A stretch of DNA of 10,478 nucleotides from Cardiobacteriales bacterium (GCA_030150565.1 JASLFR010000013.1:1-10478), one strand, 5' to 3'; counted from the first letter of the stretch, positions 1-5,499 are shown. Numbers and translations are program-made. The notes: a model not told the origin generated them from the sequence alone.

Positions 1-854
1 CGCTGATATTTAAGCTCAGCAATCTCTTTATAGATGGGAAGGTGATGTTTTTGATGCATCATCATGCCCCATTGGCACCATAAAATGTGGTGTCCTGCTT
101 CAAAAGCGGCGAGCTTCTCCGCCTCCTCTTTAGTGGGTTGATGCCCGAAATAGTGCTCATAGAAGAGTGCTCGATCGTGAGGGTTTTGTAGATCATTTTC
201 GGTAATAAAACTCATCAGATCGAAGTAGGGATCATTATCCCTTGCATACTCATAATCGATCAGAAAGGAGCGATCTTCACTAAAGAGAAAATTTCCCTCA
301 ACCAGATCATTGTGGCAGAGAATCCCCCCTTCACTCATCGATTCAACTGCATCGAGGTAGGAGTGATAGGGGCTTAAATCGTAGAGCGCTCTTTTGGAAT
401 CACTCTCACTTTTATAACGATTAAATTCGGTGACTAAATTGAAGGTCTCCCCAATTGTTAATCTCGCTTCATGAAGGCGTTTAATCATTTTAGCGGCGGC
501 TTCAATCTTCTCTTCTGTTGCTGAAAAGTGGCTCACATCGGGTTGATACTCACTCACCTTAATCCCACTTTCGGGGTCGAAGTAGAGTATTTTAGGTTCA
601 AGATCGAGTGGGGCGATTTTGGTGAGAATCTCCCCCTCTAATCGATAATTGAAGAGGCGTTCATTCCCCTCTTTAGGTTGACGGAGTACCCATTTCTCAC
701 CCCCATCCATCATCAGTAGATAGTTATGATTTGTTAATCCTTGCGGTAGATAGAAAGCTTCAAGAATTGGCTGACCACTTTGCGCCTCGATATAGCGCTC
801 AATCTTATGAAAATTGCTCTTTATTGAGTCGGGGAGGGGGATATATTTCGCCAT
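1..854 (-). CDS. Choline/thiamine-kinase-like phosphotransferase, C-terminus beyond window
   Basis: Cytosolic kinase of the choline/ethanolamine kinase and aminoglycoside phosphotransferase superfamily, which moves the gamma-phosphate of ATP to a small alcohol such as choline or thiamine. I translated the 284 codons present by hand. The catalytic Brenner-type motif CHNDLVEGN is at residues 180-188 (H181, D183) and the metal-binding motif IDYEYARDNDPYFDL starts with D200. The N-terminal lobe holds YLPQGLTNHNYLL, the usual nucleotide-loop pattern of LicA-like proteins. The start is ATG at 854, with AAGGAG (865-870 on this strand) ten bases upstream. The gene runs off the left edge, probably missing only a short C-terminal part. 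It is divergent from the sigma-54 activator. No LicC or other phosphocholine gene is visible, so the substrate (choline, ethanolamine or thiamine) cannot be decided. Confidence 0.85.
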   Translation of the reverse strand, partial: MAKYIPLPDSIKSNFHKIERYIEAQSGQPILEAFYLPQGLTNHNYLLMMDGGEKWVLRQPKEGNERLFNYRLEGEILTKIAPLDLEPKILYFDPESGIKVSEYQPDVSHFSATEEKIEAAAKMIKRLHEARLTIGETFNLVTEFNRYKSESDSKRALYDLSPYHSYLDAVESMSEGGILCHNDLVEGNFLFSEDRSFLIDYEYARDNDPYFDLMSFITENDLQNPHDRALFYEHYFGHQPTKEEAEKLAAFEAGHHILWCQWGMMMHQKHHLPIYKEIAELKYQ

Positions 855-962
855 AGCGTCGCTACTCCTTCATCTATTGATGGTAAATAAGGATCAATTT
901 TACGCAGAGCAGAGGAGAAATTGCACTCTTTTTAACTCCAGAAGCACTACATATCAGCAAAA

Positions 963-992
963 CTCCCCCCTCTTTTCCCTCAAAGGGGGGAG
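963..992. repeat. GC-rich inverted repeat between divergent genes
   Basis: CTCCCCCCT (963-971) and AGGGGGGAG (984-992) form a perfect 9-bp stem with a 12-base loop. It lies in the leader region shared by the divergent kinase and activator genes. Neither side is followed by a convincing T-run: on the minus strand only TTTT follows. It could be an operator, a leader hairpin of the kinase mRNA, or a weak terminator. The role is unknown. Confidence 0.5.
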
Positions 993-1030
993 AAATCGTT
1001 TCGTCCAATAAAATAAATTGAAGCCTCCTA

Positions 1031-1058
1031 TTGCAAAAAAGTGACGAGTGCCTAATAT
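1031..1058 (+). promoter_or_regulatory. Possible sigma-70 promoter of the sigma-54 activator gene
   Basis: TTGCAA (1031-1036) and TAATAT (1053-1058) are separated by 16 bases, each matching 4 of 6 consensus positions. The site is about 55 bases upstream of the chosen GTG start. A short stem, TCGCC (1071-1075) with GGCGA (1084-1088) followed by TTTT, lies between this promoter and the ribosome binding site and might act as a leader hairpin. Weak call from consensus alone. Confidence 0.3.
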
Positions 1059-1111
1059 TGGGCAGGTGATTCGCCAATTTTTCGGCGATTTTGACCAAAG
1101 AGGAGAAATCT

Positions 1112-2536
1112 GTGGCAGAACCAAAAATTAGAGCAATATTTGAGCGGATTTTAGAGATTGTAGATGATGGTATCCATGTGGTGGATCGGCATGGGACAAC
1201 TATTTTTTACAATAAACAGGCGGCGAAGTTTGATGATATGGAGGGGAAAGAGGTGCTTGGGCGCAAGGTTCTCGACGTCTTCCCCCATCTAACAGAGGAG
1301 ACAAGCACCCTTTTAGAGGCGGTTAAAACAGGAAAACCTACCGATAATCAACATCATAAGTATCTCAATAGCCAAGATGAGTGGATCAATACCGTTAATA
1401 AGACGCTCCCTATCATTATCGATGGGGAGATTGCAGGAGCAGTTGAGATCGCAAAAGATGTAACCTCTATCCGTAATCTCTCAAGTTCGTTGATCGATCT
1501 ACAATCTCGAGTGGAGCGGCGTGCAAAAGAGGTGCAATTTAAAGATAGTACGGGCGCCATGTATGAGATGGATCAGATTCTCACCAATAATGAAGCGTTT
1601 AAGCGCTTGAAAGAGCAGGCATTGCGGGTGGCTGAAACAAACTCCCCTATTTTAGTCTATGGAGAGACGGGTACGGGTAAGGAGCTTCTTGTGCAGTCGC
1701 TTCATAATGCCTCTCCTCGCCGTAATGCCCCCTTTATCGCTCAGAACTGCGCTGCAATCCCTTCAGCTCTTTTAGAGGGGATTCTCTTTGGAACATCGCG
1801 GGGGAGCTACACAGGAGCGACCGATCGTCCAGGACTCTTTGAGCTTGCCAATGGGGGGACACTCTTTCTTGATGAGATCAACTCGATGCCGATGGATACC
1901 CAAGCAAAATTGCTCCGTGTCTTGCAGAGCACCTCTATTCGCCGTGTAGGGGGGACAAAGGAGCATCATGTCGACGTACGGGTGATTGCAGCCTTAAACG
2001 AGCCTGCCCATGAGTGTGTAGAGCAGAAGACCTTAAGAGCGGACCTCTACTACCGTCTTAATGTAATTAATCTTTCACTTCCTCCATTAAGGGAGCGAAA
2101 AGAAGATATTCCCCTTTTAGTCAATCACTTTATCCGTAAATTTAATCGTTCCTTTGGGCGAAATGTGACGGAGGTGAGTGAGCGGGTGATGGGGCTTTTG
2201 ATGGCGCACGATTGGCCAGGAAATGTTCGGGAGTTGGAGCATGTGGTTGAATCAGCAATGAATCTTGTAGAGGGGAATGCGCTCTCTTTACGAACATTAC
2301 CGCCACAATTGCGTAAATTTCCTGAGCGGATGAGGCGAGAGGGGGTGGTTCCGCTGCGGGAGGCTCTAGCGAAGAAGGAGCAGAAGCTGATTGCACAGGC
2401 GATGGCGGTTACAAGGGGGAATGTGACTCAAGCGGCAAAAATGCTCGATATCCCCCGTCAAACGTTGCAATATAAATTAACTCAGTTAGAAAAACGCCAA
2501 GATTTGGGCGATTTAACGCTAAAATCGGAATCGTAG
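1112..2536 (+). CDS. RocR-like PAS / AAA+ / Fis sigma-54-dependent activator
   Basis: Cytosolic enhancer-binding protein that binds DNA upstream of sigma-54 promoters and uses ATP hydrolysis to open the complex. A PAS sensor domain occupies roughly residues 5-115. The AAA+ core follows: Walker A GETGTGKE at 184-191, sigma-54 contact loop GSYTGA at 231-236 (a variant of GAFTGA), and Walker B LFLDE with D254 and E255. A Fis-type helix-turn-helix lies at about 435-456. The pattern AQNCAAIPSALLEGILFGT and the PAS wording (DVFPHLTEETSTLL) are typical of RocR, the activator of arginine catabolism. No receiver domain is present, so it is not a two-component regulator. A TTG at 1091 could extend it by seven residues, but GTG at 1112 has AGGAG (1101-1105) six bases upstream and is preferred, giving 474 residues. 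No arginine genes are adjacent. The nearest target is the sigma-54 promoter at 2628, 92 bases after the stop. Confidence 0.92.
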   Translation: MAEPKIRAIFERILEIVDDGIHVVDRHGTTIFYNKQAAKFDDMEGKEVLGRKVLDVFPHLTEETSTLLEAVKTGKPTDNQHHKYLNSQDEWINTVNKTLPIIIDGEIAGAVEIAKDVTSIRNLSSSLIDLQSRVERRAKEVQFKDSTGAMYEMDQILTNNEAFKRLKEQALRVAETNSPILVYGETGTGKELLVQSLHNASPRRNAPFIAQNCAAIPSALLEGILFGTSRGSYTGATDRPGLFELANGGTLFLDEINSMPMDTQAKLLRVLQSTSIRRVGGTKEHHVDVRVIAALNEPAHECVEQKTLRADLYYRLNVINLSLPPLRERKEDIPLLVNHFIRKFNRSFGRNVTEVSERVMGLLMAHDWPGNVRELEHVVESAMNLVEGNALSLRTLPPQLRKFPERMRREGVVPLREALAKKEQKLIAQAMAVTRGNVTQAAKMLDIPRQTLQYKLTQLEKRQDLGDLTLKSES

Positions 2537-2549
2537 TGGGGTTGTAGCG

Positions 2550-2572
2550 CATAAAATATTCAATTTTTTATG
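2550..2572. promoter_or_regulatory. AT-rich dyad, candidate upstream activating site
   Basis: CATAAAA (2550-2556) and TTTTATG (2566-2572) form a perfect 7-bp dyad with a 9-base spacer. Its centre is about 93 bases upstream of the predicted sigma-54 transcription start, a usual distance for an enhancer-binding-protein site. It lies just after the activator's stop codon and could instead be a weak terminator for that gene, although no separate T-run follows. Confidence 0.35.
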
Positions 2573-2627
2573 ACAATCATCAGAATAGAAGAATAAAACC
2601 GATTAAATACAATAGTTTGCATAAAGT

Positions 2628-2643
2628 TGGCACGGGGATTGCT
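2628..2643 (+). promoter_or_regulatory. Sigma-54 (-24/-12) promoter
   Basis: TGGCACGGGGATTGCT matches the consensus TGGCACG-N4-TTGCW at every fixed position. The invariant GG (2629-2630) and GC (2641-2642) are exactly ten bases apart. The expected transcription start is near 2654. It lies behind the gene of a sigma-54 activator and drives plus-strand transcription into a region without a convincing protein gene. Confidence 0.88.
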
Positions 2644-2839
2644 CTATAGGAAGGGGAAGGATATCGAGAGATGCACATAACAGAATCGAATAAACGAGCA
2701 CTTAATAAGAATAAAAAGAGAGGCTCAGATAACAATAAACCGATTCATATAATAAAAAATAGAAAAAGTGTGCACTCTTGAATATCTAATAGGAGGAGTT
2801 GGTTGTAGAAGGAGTGTTACAAGGAGGATGTAACAGACG

Positions 2840-2865
2840 AGGATATGGAAAAGTAGGATATGGAA
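2840..2865 (+). repeat. Tandem direct repeat AGGATATGGAA
   Basis: Two identical 11-base copies, 2840-2850 and 2855-2865, spaced by AAGT. Each holds two GGA motifs. The pair follows the two AGGAGGA-loop hairpins and brings the local GGA density to nine motifs in 73 bases. Confidence 0.7.
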
Positions 2866-2896
2866 TAAGCTGATAACAATAATAAGCTGCTCCGAA

Positions 2897-2915
2897 GGGG
2901 CTCACTAAGAGCCCC
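2897..2915 (+). repeat. GC-rich hairpin inside the candidate RNA
   Basis: GGGGCTC (2897-2903) pairs perfectly with GAGCCCC (2909-2915) over a five-base loop, ACTAA. An outer stem, GCTC (2889-2892) with GAGC (2920-2923), can extend it across a symmetrical internal loop. Only AAAAG follows, so it is not a terminator. Its 19 bases match the later terminator stem at 16 positions. Confidence 0.6.
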
Positions 2916-3007
2916 AAAAGAGCGAAAGCATATAAATAAAAAAATAGAAGATCCAGAAATAAGAATAACAATAAAAGAAGAGATCAAATAATCAGCATTA
3001 GAAGAGA

Positions 3008-3033
3008 GGGACTCATTATGAGCCCCTTTTTTT
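3008..3033 (+). terminator. Rho-independent terminator of the sigma-54 transcript
   Basis: GGGACTCA (3008-3015) pairs with TGAGCCCC (3019-3026) with one A-C mismatch and a three-base loop, followed directly by seven T (3027-3033). On the opposite strand the same stem is followed by TCTCTTC, so it is oriented for plus-strand transcripts. This supports a real transcription unit starting at the upstream sigma-54 promoter. Confidence 0.82.
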
Positions 3034-3048
3034 CATCCTTAAAATTAA

Positions 3049-3069
3049 GATCTAAAGGATTATTAGATC
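3049..3069 (-). terminator. Possible weak terminator of the EamA transporter gene
   Basis: GATCTAA (3049-3055) and TTAGATC (3063-3069) form a 7-bp stem that overlaps the transporter's stop codon. In the minus-strand transcript it is followed by TTAATTTTAA. The stem is AT-rich and the T-run is interrupted. It would end transcription head-on against the plus-strand terminator at 3008-3033. Confidence 0.35.
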
Positions 3070-3988
3070 ATTTAGCGAAGTAATTACTCCCAATAATCCC
3101 GCTAATAATGATGAGCGCCCCAATAATGTGGTAGCTATAGAGCGCCTCCCCTAAGAAGAGCACTCCAGCAAAGACGGTAACCACTGTGGCAAGATTGTTA
3201 AAAACACCCACTTTAGAGGCCTCAATCCGTGCAACGGCATAGATCGCTAAGAATTGGGTAATAAAAGTGGAGAGCACCCCAACATAGAAGATGGAGATGA
3301 GGTAGTCGATATTTTTAAGGGGAGCAAAGTAATCCTTAACTGTTTGGGAGAGCCCATGATCGATAAAAGCGATCAGATTAAAGACAACAAAACCGATCAA
3401 CATCATTAGATACATCAGAGTGTAGTTGGAGTACTCATTTCGATATTTTCTCACCAACACGGTATAAAAACCGGTAGAGAGCGCTGAGAGAAGAGTGTAA
3501 AAAATCCCCTTAAAGTGGGTCTCTCCCCCCATTAAATCCCCCTTCATTAAGATGATGTAGAGCACACCGCTGACAGAGAGGAGAATAAAAAACTTCTGTA
3601 AAAAGGTGGTCTTCTCTTTAAGAACGAGCGCTGCAATCACCGCTACAAAGATGGGGGAGGCCGCAAAGACGATCCCCGCTTCAGCTGTTGTTGTATTGGC
3701 GATGCCGAGTGTCTGAAAAGTGAAGAAGAGGAGCGGATAGAGCAGCGAGAGGGGGAGAAGTACAAGCCACCCCTTTTTTGTAACCCGAAGCTTAATCAGG
3801 CCAAAGAGTATGGGGAGGGATGCTGCACCAAAAGCGAAAGCAAAACGGTGCCCCATAAGGTCAAAAGCGCCATCGAGTGCGCCAGAGAGGGGAGTTGTGT
3901 ACTTAAGCGCAATCTTAATAAACATAAATGAGAGCCCAATGAGTACCATCTGCAGTAGCAGAGCGGCGTAGGCTTTACGATCAGTCAT
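3068..3988 (-). CDS. EamA/DMT-superfamily inner-membrane transporter
   Basis: Ten-helix membrane protein of the drug/metabolite transporter superfamily, made of two EamA repeats, which usually exports amino acids or other metabolites. The protein is hydrophobic throughout. Family landmarks include a first helix with LIGLSFMFIK, TTTAEAGIVFAASPIFVAVIAALVL around the end of the first repeat, and a closing repeat with FAGVLFLGEALYSYHIIGALIIISG. A longer frame begins at 4048, but ATG at 3988 has GGAGG (3998-4002) nine bases upstream and gives 306 residues, the normal size for this family. The gene stands alone between two minus-strand terminator signals, and its stop lies 35 bases from the end of the convergent candidate RNA. 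The substrate cannot be inferred. Confidence 0.85.
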   Translation of the reverse strand: MTDRKAYAALLLQMVLIGLSFMFIKIALKYTTPLSGALDGAFDLMGHRFAFAFGAASLPILFGLIKLRVTKKGWLVLLPLSLLYPLLFFTFQTLGIANTTTAEAGIVFAASPIFVAVIAALVLKEKTTFLQKFFILLSVSGVLYIILMKGDLMGGETHFKGIFYTLLSALSTGFYTVLVRKYRNEYSNYTLMYLMMLIGFVVFNLIAFIDHGLSQTVKDYFAPLKNIDYLISIFYVGVLSTFITQFLAIYAVARIEASKVGVFNNLATVVTVFAGVLFLGEALYSYHIIGALIIISGIIGSNYFAK

Positions 3989-4105
3989 TAATAGAATCCT
4001 CCAGATGAAAGAAAGGGGGTTAGCGTAGACTAAATGAGAATAATTCACAAATGGAAAGAATCTAAATCTTTCACGATGATTTGTTGAATCTTAAAGATAA
4101 AAAAA

Positions 4106-4141
4106 GCGCACTGTTAAGGGGGAGTGGACCTTACAATGCGC
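4106..4141 (-). terminator. Rho-independent terminator of the nitroreductase gene
   Basis: Read on the minus strand, GCGCATTGTAAGG (4141-4129) pairs with CCTTAACAGTGCGC (4119-4106), allowing one mismatch and one bulge. It is followed by seven T (4105-4099). This is a strong intrinsic terminator 55 bases past the nitroreductase stop, separating it from the EamA gene. Confidence 0.8.
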
Positions 4142-4148
4142 AAAAGAT

Positions 4149-4181
4149 GCCCCATCTCTACCATGCGTTTTTCGATGGGGC
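4149..4181 (-). terminator. Second hairpin after the nitroreductase gene
   Basis: GCCCCATC (4149-4156) and GATGGGGC (4174-4181) form a perfect 8-bp GC-rich stem with a 17-base loop, 15 bases after the nitroreductase stop. On the minus strand it is followed by ATCTTTTG, a weak T-run. It may act in tandem with the stronger terminator or protect the mRNA 3' end. Confidence 0.45.
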
Positions 4182-4196
4182 GTAGGATAAATAAGA

Positions 4197-4793
4197 TTAT
4201 TTGAAGACTTTAAAACGGCTCTCTGTTTCGATATATCCTTTCTTATCTGCTGGGGATTCGATCGAGCCGAAGGGCATCTGCCCTTTTAATTGCCATGTTT
4301 CAGGGAGCGCCCACTCCTTTTTCACCGCCGCTTCAATCAATTCACTATAGTGCTGAATCGATGCGCCAATATTCTCTTCAGCAAGCGCAAACCAGACTGC
4401 GTAGAGGGTGATTCCATGCGCCTGTTCTGACCATTTAGGGAAGTTATCTGCATAGAGGGCAAATTGCGCTTGAAGCTCTTTAACCACCGCCTCATCTTCA
4501 AAAAAGAGGATCGTTCCTCTGCCTGCACGGAAGCTATCGAGACGCGCTTTCGTCTCACCAAAATTCCCTTCAGGTACCACTTTACGAAGCGCTTCTTCAG
4601 CGATATTCCATAAGCGTTCATGTGCATCATCAAAGAGAACAACCACACGGGAGCTTTGGAAGTTGAAGGCGGATGGGGTCTCTTTTGTTACCGCTTCAAT
4701 CAGCTCGCTAATCTTCTCCTTGCTCAAAGGTAACTCTTTGCCAAGATGGTAGATAGTGCGGCGTTTTTGCACAAGCTTTAATGTTTTACTCAT
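4197..4793 (-). CDS. Small nitroreductase-family oxidoreductase (Frm2/CinD-like)
   Basis: Probable cytosolic FMN-dependent NAD(P)H oxidoreductase of 198 residues, the compact single-domain type. Visible landmarks are the N-terminal RRTIYHLGKELPLSKEKI, SAFNFQSSRVVVLF for the flavin-phosphate region, FFEDEAVVKELQAQFALYADNFPKW, and ENIGASIQHY near the middle-to-end flavin site. These match the Frm2/HBN1-like group, which includes CinD (YtjD) of Lactococcus, a copper-induced nitroreductase. A longer frame starts at 4823, but ATG at 4793 has AGGAG (4801-4805) seven bases upstream and gives the family N-terminus MSKTLKLVQKRR. The gene is divergent from copYZA, with 247 bases between the starts. No cop box is seen close to its own start, so copper control is a suggestion from context only. 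Confidence 0.83.
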   Translation of the reverse strand: MSKTLKLVQKRRTIYHLGKELPLSKEKISELIEAVTKETPSAFNFQSSRVVVLFDDAHERLWNIAEEALRKVVPEGNFGETKARLDSFRAGRGTILFFEDEAVVKELQAQFALYADNFPKWSEQAHGITLYAVWFALAEENIGASIQHYSELIEAAVKKEWALPETWQLKGQMPFGSIESPADKKGYIETESRFKVFK

Positions 4794-4844
4794 GAAGAAT
4801 CTCCTAATTAGATAGATGGTCAATTGTCTTCTCTCTGATACTTA

Positions 4845-4870
4845 AGAGAATGTTTAACCGTTCATTCTCT
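4845..4870. promoter_or_regulatory. 26-bp inverted repeat upstream of the nitroreductase
   Basis: AGAGAATG (4845-4852) and CATTCTCT (4863-4870) are perfect 8-bp arms around a ten-base spacer. The dyad lies 52-77 bases upstream of the nitroreductase ATG, where an operator would be expected. The arm spacing puts the half-sites about 1.7 helical turns apart. It is unrelated in sequence to the cop boxes. No T-run follows on either strand, so it is more likely a repressor or activator site than a terminator. Confidence 0.45.
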
Positions 4871-4948
4871 ACATTTTTTAAAGATTAAAGCCAATACTTA
4901 TTATTAATAGAGGGGATAAAGAAAGTTGAAAGAGGGGGTGAAAAGAGA

Positions 4949-4977
4949 TTGACGCTCTAAAAAAAGAGAACTACACT
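4949..4977 (+). promoter_or_regulatory. copYZA promoter
   Basis: TTGACG (4949-4954) is 17 bases from TACACT (4972-4977). The -35 matches 5 of 6 positions and the -10 matches 4 of 6. The -10 hexamer is also the left part of the first cop box, so bound CopY would cover it. The next gene, copY, starts 64 bases later. Confidence 0.65.
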
Positions 4978-4981
4978 TGTC
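4972..4981. promoter_or_regulatory. cop box 1 (CopY operator), one mismatch
   Basis: TACACTTGTC fits the CopY operator TACANNTGTA except for the last base. It overlaps the -10 element of the copYZA promoter, as expected for a repressor site. Confidence 0.65.
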
Positions 4982-4987
4982 GTCATC

Positions 4988-4997
4988 TACAGATGTA
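4988..4997. promoter_or_regulatory. cop box 2 (CopY operator), perfect
   Basis: TACAGATGTA is an exact TACANNTGTA operator, inside the longer palindrome ATCTACAGATGTAGAT (4985-5000). Its centre is 16 bases from that of box 1. Enterococcus hirae copY likewise has two cop boxes. It would lie just past the transcription start. Confidence 0.85.
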
Positions 4998-5040
4998 GAT
5001 TAACTCTATTTTAAGGATTAAGAGGGGGAAAAGAGAGGGA

Positions 5041-5499
5041 ATGACGCAACCGTTAGCCGTTGAAATTAGTGATTCTGAATGGGAAGTGATGCGGGTGATC
5101 TGGTCGAGAAGAGAGTGTACAAGTAGCGATGTTGTCTCGATTCTTTCAGATGAGATGGAGTGGAGCGCAAGCACGATTAAGACGCTCCTCTCGCGCCTCT
5201 CAACAAAGGGGCTTTTGACCATTCGTAAAGAGGGAAATCGCTACCACTATTCGGCAACCGTAACAGAATCGGAAGCGTGGCGGGTGGCGATGACTCAACT
5301 CTTTAATAATCTCTGTGCGAAGAAGATGGGGCATAAAATCGGATTATTGATTGAAGATGCCCCCCTCTCTTTTGAGGATATTGATCAATTGGAGGCACTC
5401 CTTCTGAAGAAGCGAAAGAGTGCCCTTCAAGAGGTGCCTTGCGATTGTATTCCTGGGCAGTGTCGCTGCGATTCCTGCATCGGCCATTTTGAGTCGTAA
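5041..5499 (+). CDS. copY: CopY/BlaI-family copper-responsive repressor
   Basis: Cytosolic repressor that dimerises on cop boxes. In copper excess it takes Cu(I) from CopZ, loses its structural Zn(II) and leaves the DNA. The 152-residue protein has the BlaI/MecI/CopY winged helix at about residues 8-85, including ISDSEWEVMRVIW and WSASTIKTLLSRLSTKG. The C-terminal metal site CDCIPGQCRC places cysteines at 134, 136, 141 and 143, the CXCX4CXC motif that separates CopY from the beta-lactam sensors, with an extra C146. ATG at 5041 follows a purine-rich stretch (AGAGGGGGA, 5021-5029); the ribosome site is less sharp than those of its neighbours. First gene of the operon and preceded by two cop boxes, so autoregulated. 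This repressor type is best known from lactic acid bacteria and is unexpected in a Gram-negative genome. Confidence 0.93.
   Translation: MTQPLAVEISDSEWEVMRVIWSRRECTSSDVVSILSDEMEWSASTIKTLLSRLSTKGLLTIRKEGNRYHYSATVTESEAWRVAMTQLFNNLCAKKMGHKIGLLIEDAPLSFEDIDQLEALLLKKRKSALQEVPCDCIPGQCRCDSCIGHFES

Larger units (their letters stand above)
2654..3033 (+). ncRNA. Candidate sigma-54-dependent regulatory RNA with GGA-loop hairpins and AAN tracts
   Basis: A transcript of about 380 nt bounded by the sigma-54 promoter and the terminator at 3008-3033. It has 12 GGA motifs, nine of them within 2792-2864. Two hairpins show the same seven-base loop AGGAGGA: CTAAT/GTTGG (2786-2802, two G-U pairs) and TGTTACA/TGTAACA (2815-2835, perfect). 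GGA in a hairpin loop is the CsrA/RsmE binding signature, and the second hairpin is close to the in-vitro-selected CsrA site RUACARGGAUGU. AAN tracts matching AANAANAA, the Crc/Hfq binding pattern, lie at 2704-2714, 2731-2738, 2875-2885 and 2958-2974. A GC-rich hairpin sits at 2897-2915. The arrangement (activator gene, sigma-54 promoter, RNA of about 400 nt) parallels cbrB-crcZ of Pseudomonas. The only open frames are short and lack good starts. The elements are seen; the RNA itself and its function are inferred. Confidence 0.6.

Noticed and set aside
2671..2781. Plus-strand open frame of 36 residues beginning MHITESNKRA, with a purine-rich stretch upstream
   Set aside because: Very basic and low in complexity, as expected from A-rich sequence, with a ribosome site ten bases away and no recognisable family. 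A dual-function RNA is not excluded, but I cannot support a gene.
2821..2833. AAGGAGG directly before ATG TAA
   Set aside because: The start codon is followed at once by a stop and the spacing is zero. The GGAGG is better explained as a hairpin loop.
2799..2873. Glycine-rich open frame of 24 residues after AGGAGG
   Set aside because: It needs TTG only two bases from the ribosome-site sequence. Its Gly codons are simply the GGA motifs read in frame.
2786..2971. Minus-strand open frame of 61 residues with a hydrophobic start and a Pro/Tyr-rich end
   Set aside because: It starts with TTG, has no ribosome binding site, and its Leu/Phe run is explained by the A-rich plus strand. It lies opposite the candidate RNA's hairpins.
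3988..4098. Sigma-70-like hexamers upstream of the EamA gene (TTGTGA and TACGCT with 17 bases between)
   Set aside because: The -10 match is only three of six, too weak to list.
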